Shown one piece after another: positions 39,273-45,000 of a DNA stretch of 45,000 nt. The translations under genes were made by a program, and so were the position numbers. Numbering within the stretch: position 1 is the stretch's first letter; each line of letters opens with the position of its first letter. Source of the DNA: Bolinopsis microptera (lineage: Eukaryota; Ctenophora; Tentaculata; Lobata; Bolinopsidae); contig NC_087080.1 of the NCBI RefSeq assembly GCF_026151205.1, positions 269,812-314,811 on the forward strand, given 5' to 3'. Under the pieces are notes generated by a model. It was given only the letters and a program-made list of their open reading frames with translations. It searched no databases and was not told the origin of the DNA.

Positions 39273-42200
39273 CTAAACTGCTGAATTAACAATATCTTGT
39301 CCTGTTTCTATGGTAACAATATCTTGTCCGACAGGCTGATACTTTGTTTGTCCTGATGTTGAATTCCTCCTGTTTCTATGGTAACAGTTCCTCAGTTCCG
39401 CAACTTTTCTAGTTACCCAGCCGTGTTTTGGGGGTGTCTTAACCCCGTTGATGTGGAAATTAGAGTGTTTCTCATCGTACAGCACAATAGTAGTGTCAGG
39501 AAGGTTTGATGCGTTATTATTGTAAGGGTTCAAGTACACTGCAAGTCTTTCTTTTTCTGTTATCCACTTCTCAATATCCTTTATACATTGAGCTGAACCC
39601 CATTTTCCATAGTGGTATTTAGTAAGAATCTCAGTGGGAGCTGTTTCACACCAGGCAAGAACCTTATTTTCCCATTGCTGCTCTTTTAATGAAAAGTATT
39701 CTTCGCAGAGGTTACTGATCTGTTCAACCAGCTCATCATTGAGAATGTCACATTCAGTCGCATCAGTGTACTTGTTTTCTATTCTAACTTTCAGTTTGTT
39801 GCACGCTGGTACGAGATTAGGACTCAACTCATCGTCCCTGATATCTTCAATACTGCGGAACACATTTGAACCAATCGCTCTACACCTCGAGATAAGCAGC
39901 TTGGGGTCCACTTTTTCAATGTTCTCAATACCAGGAAATGATTCTAACAGATGAAGATGAATATTGTCGTACTTTCTCACTTTAGTAATGAGCAAATCCA
40001 CGTCCTTACGACGCAACTGAAGATTCTCAGCAAGATTCTCAGCATCACTAATTGAGGGCGAGAGTCTCCTGTAACTGCTATTAAATGGTCGAGTAAAACA
40101 GTTTCTAAAATTCTTCAGAAAACTTGATCGTGAGCAGCAATTGCTCTGACTAACAGGTTTATCTTTATCTGTGTGTTCCCTACCCAACATGCAGTCATAA
40201 CAGGGATCTAGAACTTGGAGTCTGTAACTATACTGATTGGATGAGTAGACTTTTGTGCTGTTTATCTTTGTTGCTTTTTCAGTTACATGACAAAATTGAT
40301 GTGTTTTCAGGACCTGGGATTTATATCCAAACTGCTTCAACCTGGGGTTGATTGAAACCGACAATAATTTAGATGTCTTGTCTGGATTAAGAACTGTAAA
40401 GTACAGCATATACATTGCACCAGATATGAGAAATAGTGCCAACGATACATACACCAAATCCATTATCCATCGTTTAGAGTTGAGAGTGTTTGCTAAAACC
40501 GTGACAGTTATCACTTCTAACAGGTGAAACACATAAATCAAGAAGAATTGTCGACTTGATCTCAGATGATAAGTGCTTGGAACACTTCCTGACACCAGAT
40601 CTATAGGATGTCGGAGGCTCACTATAAAGGATTCACTCCATGATAGACAGAACACTAGTGCGCAGCGTCCAATCACAACAAGTTTACTGTTTCTGTTACT
40701 GCCTTCTTTCAGAATAAAATCCTTTATCACAAATTTTCTTTTTACCATCGAAAAGTCATAAGGAGACTGCCACTCGTGATGAGATAGTAAGTGAGTAGCA
40801 GAAGATAACAATATGTGAAGCAATACACTGATGTTAAAAATCCACATAGTTTCATTATCACGCATCACGCTGAATAGAACAAGGCACATGATGAGTCGTG
40901 AATTAAGTGAGAGCAATACTCCTATGAACGACACTAGTTTCTGACATGTCGTGAGGGCTCCAGGAGAAATGTCTGCACTCCTGCACAACTCTTCAAAACT
41001 TGCTACTTTATAGCAGAGTGTTAGTATACCATATACAGTTGACAATAGGGTAACAATTTCATCCGATCCCAAACTAAAATCAACATTACTTTTGTTGTTG
41101 TCGATAAATTTATACAAAATGATACCCTTGATAAGAGTGCAGGGCACATTCTCTAGGATCTTCTCTTGAGTGGAGACTCTTCCAAAATGAAATTTATTAG
41201 TTATGATTGTACTCAGCAATTTACTCCGATGAAACACCAGCTCAAAAGCTGTTATGAGGGGATGCAGCTGTAATACTGTTAAAATGTTCAAGATGGTGTG
41301 TTTTACGCTGTCAAACCTCCAAGGACAAAATAACTTCATTATTCGTCCTCTGTTTGATCCCTGTAAAGATATCACAGGATCAACAGTTATTATGCTCCAG
41401 CATTGAATGTAATACCGTAAAACAGATTGATAATTTAAATAAATCAAAGGTAAAATACTAAATAAAAGTAAACAATAACCCTCATACCGTGTGCTTAAAG
41501 TAGCATCATTAACAGCGTTCAACCCTACTTTAATGTCTAAAACAATGTCTACAATATATAGAGCAAAAAATTTCAAGATATTTAATATAAACAGTGTGTT
41601 GACCAAAACACAGTTATGTCGCTTTTCTCCACAACTTAAGTACGTATTTATCAACTCTGCAGCAAGTCTAGATAACTCACTGTCAGTGTCTAACTCGGCG
41701 ATTTCCTTCAAAGAATGTGTGTGTGGAACTAACAATGCAGCAACTTTAGCAGGGTGGTTGCATGTGAGTTTGGTGACAATAAACCGTAATATCATGATTT
41801 TGTACTCAGAAGATAACACATCAGATCTGATCCGGGAGATACACGTGTCTATGAGTTGTTTGGTGGAGAAGTGCTCATGTAAAGCCATGCTCCCTTGTAA
41901 CATGTTATCAATACAACGAATAGTGCTCTCCAGTACCTTCACATTACTGCTTGTTTGGAAAATATTTGTCACTAGTTCGGGTATATCTCCGTACTCTGTA
42001 CTGTTAGCTATTAACTCACAGATATCCACCCTATTACAGATACTGTTCTGTAAAGTTACAAGTAACGTAACCATCACAGTGTCATCTTCACTCCACTTCT
42101 GTAGTAGTTTAGATATAAGGGTTAGTACTCCCTCCCCAACAAGGTGGTCAACATGTGAGAGATCACCGTTATCGTATGCAACGTAACATAGAGTCTCTGA

Positions 42201-44117
42201 TATATTGCACATAACCTCACTGTCAGTGCAAAGTTCCCATGTTGTTATCAAATGTTTCATTACACCACTTTTAACCAGTGAGCTTCTTACAGCTGTATCT
42301 CCTAGATCAGCTACTCTACTTAGCACATATGTCAGGTTTCTACGATACACCTCCTCAGTATTACTGTCGTACTGTTCAATAAACTTGTTGATAAATTCAG
42401 CTGAAACAACCTCTCTGATTACTTGTTTTTCAAATTCTTCTTCTCTACCAGGTATCGCTTTTATGTTACTAGCTAGCTTTACAATACCGCCCTCAGTGAA
42501 CATTTCATTTGTAGGTGGTATTAACAGTTGTAATAGCTCACTTTCCTCAATACTGCCCAGGTATTTATTTAACAGTATCGCAGCATTTACTCTTAACACA
42601 CTATCACTCCCCGTCTTGGCTAATTCTTTCAGTGGTTGAGAGTAAGGAATCAGAAGATCTTTCATTTTATCAGTATTCGTGTTTGCTAATGTACATATTA
42701 TACCACACAGCAGGCACTGCTTACTATCACTGTTTAGTGTAGTTGATTGCAGGTGTCGGAAAGCTGTGGTAAAGAAGCTTGCGTGTAGAAACACTGTGTG
42801 AAGTACATCAATCCCCAGTACTAAAATCCTGATCACCTTAATAGTCTGCACAATAACACTGTCACTGGAAGCTGTTTCTAATAACTCTTGTAGGAGTAGT
42901 GGTATATTTCCGTACTCTGTACTGTTAGCTATTGACACACTGATATCCTTCCTATTACAGGTAATGTTCTGTAAAGTTCCAAGTAACTTAACCATCACAG
43001 TGTCATCTTCACTCCACTTCTGTAGTAGTTTAGATATAATGGTTAGAGCTCCCTCCTCAACAAGGTGGTCAACATGTGAGAGATCACCTTTATCGTGTGC
43101 AATGTTCTGTAGAGTAACTGATATATTGAACATAACCTCACTGTCAGTGCAATGTTCCCATGTTGTTATTAAATGTTTCATTACACCACCTTTAACCAGT
43201 GAGCTTATTACAGCTGTATCTCCTAGATAAGCTACTGTTGCCATCACATATGTCAGGTTTCTACGATACACCTCCTCGGTATTACTGTCGTACTGTTTAA
43301 CAAACTTGCTGATAAAGCTAGCTGAAACAACCTCTCTGATTACTTGTTTTCCAAATTCTTCTTCTTCATCAGGTATCGCTTTTATGTTACTAGCTAGCTT
43401 TACAATACCGCCCTCAGTGAACATTTCATTTGTCGGTGGTAATGACAGTTGTAATAGCTCACTTTCCTCAATACTACCCAGGTATTTATTTAACAGTATC
43501 GCAGCAGTTACTTTACAACTTGTGTCCGAACTTATTATTTCTCTAAGAAGTTGATGTTTATTTCTCAGTATATCAACCAATCTAGGCTGGTTTAATGAAA
43601 CAATATCTTCACCTAGTGACATCTCATAAGAACATATCGTGTAGATCAAGGAAAGTATTCTCTCAGCTATATCATCGTTACTTTTCCAGGTCTCCAGCAG
43701 GTATATCACTTTATCATAAAGACCCTCCTCAGCAATGTCTGACAAAAGAACCCTGTTATGTTTGGAACATACATCTCTTAAGACTGTCACTACGTTTGTT
43801 ATGAGATCTGCATCTGTTGAGTGAACACAGTCTGTAAGGATGAGCCTCACTATACCTCTATGAACTAGCTCCTTTAAATCTTCCTTATCACCGAAGTATC
43901 CGACCCTTCTCAAAATGAAAGTTGCATCCCTCCTAAATTGCAACTCCTCATTACTCTTATACAAATCAACAACCACACTGTAAAACTCAGTTTGTTTCAG
44001 CTTCTTTACCACATCTGGGCATACTGTGTCGTTCTTATCATCAGGAACTGAGCGAAGTTTGGTAGCGAGAGAAGATATTTCCTCTTTTGTACCAAGTTTA
44101 CTATTTATAGTAATCAT
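39273..44117 (-). CDS. armadillo/HEAT-like repeat protein fused to an XK-related (XKR) scramblase-like membrane region, 1614 aa
   Basis: One intronless frame. Residues 1-834 are helical repeats of ARM/HEAT type (VMFNISVTLQNIAH, HVDHLVEEGALTIISKLLQ), with a ~308-residue block duplicated (about 204-410 and 512-717, very similar). Residues about 835-1245 hold roughly ten hydrophobic segments. Their landmarks follow the XK family: YIVDIVLDIKVGL, LFSILPLIYLNY, LQLHPLITAFEL, EKILENVPCTLIKGIILY (family: E-x-x-P-Q-x-x-L-Q), LLSTVYGILTLCYK and NSRLIMCLVLFSV. XKR proteins are plasma-membrane phospholipid scramblases. Here the usual PQ/Q of the fifth landmark is P-C-T-L-I-K. The tail (1246-1614) is hydrophilic and unrecognised. 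The ATG at 44117 is the first in frame after a TAA. An upstream exon joining at TTTCAG (44183) is possible, since the frame continues 22 codons 5'. Family assignment is by motif order only. Confidence 0.65.
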   Translation of the reverse strand: MITINSKLGTKEEISSLATKLRSVPDDKNDTVCPDVVKKLKQTEFYSVVVDLYKSNEELQFRRDATFILRRVGYFGDKEDLKELVHRGIVRLILTDCVHSTDADLITNVVTVLRDVCSKHNRVLLSDIAEEGLYDKVIYLLETWKSNDDIAERILSLIYTICSYEMSLGEDIVSLNQPRLVDILRNKHQLLREIISSDTSCKVTAAILLNKYLGSIEESELLQLSLPPTNEMFTEGGIVKLASNIKAIPDEEEEFGKQVIREVVSASFISKFVKQYDSNTEEVYRRNLTYVMATVAYLGDTAVISSLVKGGVMKHLITTWEHCTDSEVMFNISVTLQNIAHDKGDLSHVDHLVEEGALTIISKLLQKWSEDDTVMVKLLGTLQNITCNRKDISVSIANSTEYGNIPLLLQELLETASSDSVIVQTIKVIRILVLGIDVLHTVFLHASFFTTAFRHLQSTTLNSDSKQCLLCGIICTLANTNTDKMKDLLIPYSQPLKELAKTGSDSVLRVNAAILLNKYLGSIEESELLQLLIPPTNEMFTEGGIVKLASNIKAIPGREEEFEKQVIREVVSAEFINKFIEQYDSNTEEVYRRNLTYVLSRVADLGDTAVRSSLVKSGVMKHLITTWELCTDSEVMCNISETLCYVAYDNGDLSHVDHLVGEGVLTLISKLLQKWSEDDTVMVTLLVTLQNSICNRVDICELIANSTEYGDIPELVTNIFQTSSNVKVLESTIRCIDNMLQGSMALHEHFSTKQLIDTCISRIRSDVLSSEYKIMILRFIVTKLTCNHPAKVAALLVPHTHSLKEIAELDTDSELSRLAAELINTYLSCGEKRHNCVLVNTLFILNILKFFALYIVDIVLDIKVGLNAVNDATLSTRYEGYCLLLFSILPLIYLNYQSVLRYYIQCWSIITVDPVISLQGSNRGRIMKLFCPWRFDSVKHTILNILTVLQLHPLITAFELVFHRSKLLSTIITNKFHFGRVSTQEKILENVPCTLIKGIILYKFIDNNKSNVDFSLGSDEIVTLLSTVYGILTLCYKVASFEELCRSADISPGALTTCQKLVSFIGVLLSLNSRLIMCLVLFSVMRDNETMWIFNISVLLHILLSSATHLLSHHEWQSPYDFSMVKRKFVIKDFILKEGSNRNSKLVVIGRCALVFCLSWSESFIVSLRHPIDLVSGSVPSTYHLRSSRQFFLIYVFHLLEVITVTVLANTLNSKRWIMDLVYVSLALFLISGAMYMLYFTVLNPDKTSKLLSVSINPRLKQFGYKSQVLKTHQFCHVTEKATKINSTKVYSSNQYSYRLQVLDPCYDCMLGREHTDKDKPVSQSNCCSRSSFLKNFRNCFTRPFNSSYRRLSPSISDAENLAENLQLRRKDVDLLITKVRKYDNIHLHLLESFPGIENIEKVDPKLLISRCRAIGSNVFRSIEDIRDDELSPNLVPACNKLKVRIENKYTDATECDILNDELVEQISNLCEEYFSLKEQQWENKVLAWCETAPTEILTKYHYGKWGSAQCIKDIEKWITEKERLAVYLNPYNNNASNLPDTTIVLYDEKHSNFHINGVKTPPKHGWVTRKVAELRNCYHRNRRNSTSGQTKYQPVGQDIVTIETGQDIVNSAV

Positions 44118-45000
44118 CTTACCTGGTTCTTGCTCTGGATTGTCTATTCTTATCAGACTGTTCTTATCTTCGACTGAAATGTATTATAAAAAGTTTTCAC
44201 ATTTATAAGATTAGAAATGCGCCAGTCGACAGCTTTACTCGAAGATATTTAAAATCAGTTATGTTTTAATTTCTCTTCATTTAGCTCCGCACTGTAGAAA
44301 GTGTGGATGTTATTTGACAATTGACAATGACAACAAAGTTTCAAGTTTTTTCTAAGCGATACTTTTCACCACATCAAAAATATAGATCACATTAACCAAA
44401 GTTATGAAAAGTCATACTCATAGCATGGGCGTAAAACGGAGCTACCTTATCGGATTTTGTTTGAGCGGACATAAATTGGACGCCGGAGGCCCAAGCGTTT
44501 TTTCTCGTCGATAAAGGGCGACTTAAGTTGTCGTAATTTATTAATCATCTTAAGAATATTGCTTTGACAGAGCAAATTGGCACAGAATGCAAGTTTTATA
44601 ATTCTGTTTCTTTAGAGAAAGAATGGATAGCAGCGTTGTGTTTACACTATCTGTTATTTAGAACTTTGGTATATCTATAAGTATATAATATTTTAAACTC
44701 GAAAAAACATTGTATCACGTGGTGACCCCCACGGTCGTTTCACTATAGTCTTCGTGCGCGGCGGGTCATACAACGTATGACAAAAAAAACACTGATAATT
44801 TAAAGGTTAACTACGTCGTTGCGTAGCAACATCAAGAGATTACACGTGCGCGAGCAACCACAGTACAACACAGGTTAGCAACGCGCGTCGCTGTGTTTTA
44901 TAACCTGCCTCATAAGTGCGTCATAACTACGTCATAACTAGCTCACATTACAATTACGCTATGACTATCCATAACTTTGGTTGTGATTGATGTTTTTTGA
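44118..45000. promoter_or_regulatory. probable upstream region of the ARM-XKR gene
   Basis: No gene recognised. Just upstream of the ATG the minus strand has a CCAG|GTAAGA donor-like site overlapping the frame. Further out, 44745-44930 is relatively CpG-rich for this window (CGCGCG, CACGTG, CACGTGCGCG) and holds two TACGTCA/GCGTCA-type CRE-like sites at 44917-44935. Promoter role is inference from position and composition. Confidence 0.35.

Noticed and set aside
40573-43804. Several plus-strand frames opposite the ARM-XKR gene
   Set aside because: They overlap the 1614-codon minus-strand frame and show no recognisable protein features. They follow from its codon composition.

Overview
This is eukaryotic, almost certainly metazoan, DNA. 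It has spliced genes with GT-AG introns, an SMC2 condensin gene, non-LTR and Penelope-like retrotransposons, a tRNA-derived SINE, hAT-type and other DNA transposons, and very large minisatellites. There is no bacterial operon structure. The repeat load and element mix fit a marine or other non-vertebrate animal, but I cannot name the species.

Layout. 1-2.9 kb: 3' part of an APE-type non-LTR retrotransposon. 2.95-9.7 kb: an 8-bp minisatellite (GGGTAGCT) interrupted twice, by a block with an intact transposase-like ORF (3617-5116) and by a non-autonomous hAT element (6608-7886) flanked by a perfect 8-bp target duplication. 10.3-11.2 kb: first two exons of an apparently secreted, Cys-containing protein, with a SINE in the intron. 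11.5-23.3 kb: SMC2 without its N-terminal ATPase exons. Nearly every SMC2 intron is a tandem array, several arrays carry copies of exon ends with their splice sites, and an intact RTE-type retrotransposon splits the exon just after the Walker B motif. 23.3-25.3 kb: AT-rich intergenic DNA.

25.35-33.6 kb: a three-level transposon nest. A DNA transposon (20-bp terminal inverted repeats, 8-bp target duplication AGCCGCGT, transposase remnant) contains a Penelope-like element with the GIY-YIG nuclease N-terminal to the reverse transcriptase. That element's nuclease domain is split by a hAT element (8-bp duplication GTTCTTGC). 33.6-39.2 kb: telomere-like and AT-rich repeats and a 43-bp array of about 69 copies. 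39.3-44.1 kb, minus strand: one uninterrupted 1614-codon reading frame joining armadillo/HEAT-like repeats to an XK-related (XKR) scramblase-like membrane region. The last 0.8 kb is probably its upstream region.

The most interesting items are the ARM-XKR fusion, the permuted Penelope element in its dated nest, the SMC2 introns that look built from tandem duplication of exon-intron junctions, and a composite CACGTG/CCAAT element shared between the 41-bp intronic array and single-copy DNA about 16 kb away. The host genes do not form an obvious pathway: SMC2 acts in chromosome condensation, and the ARM-XKR protein is probably a membrane lipid scramblase relative.
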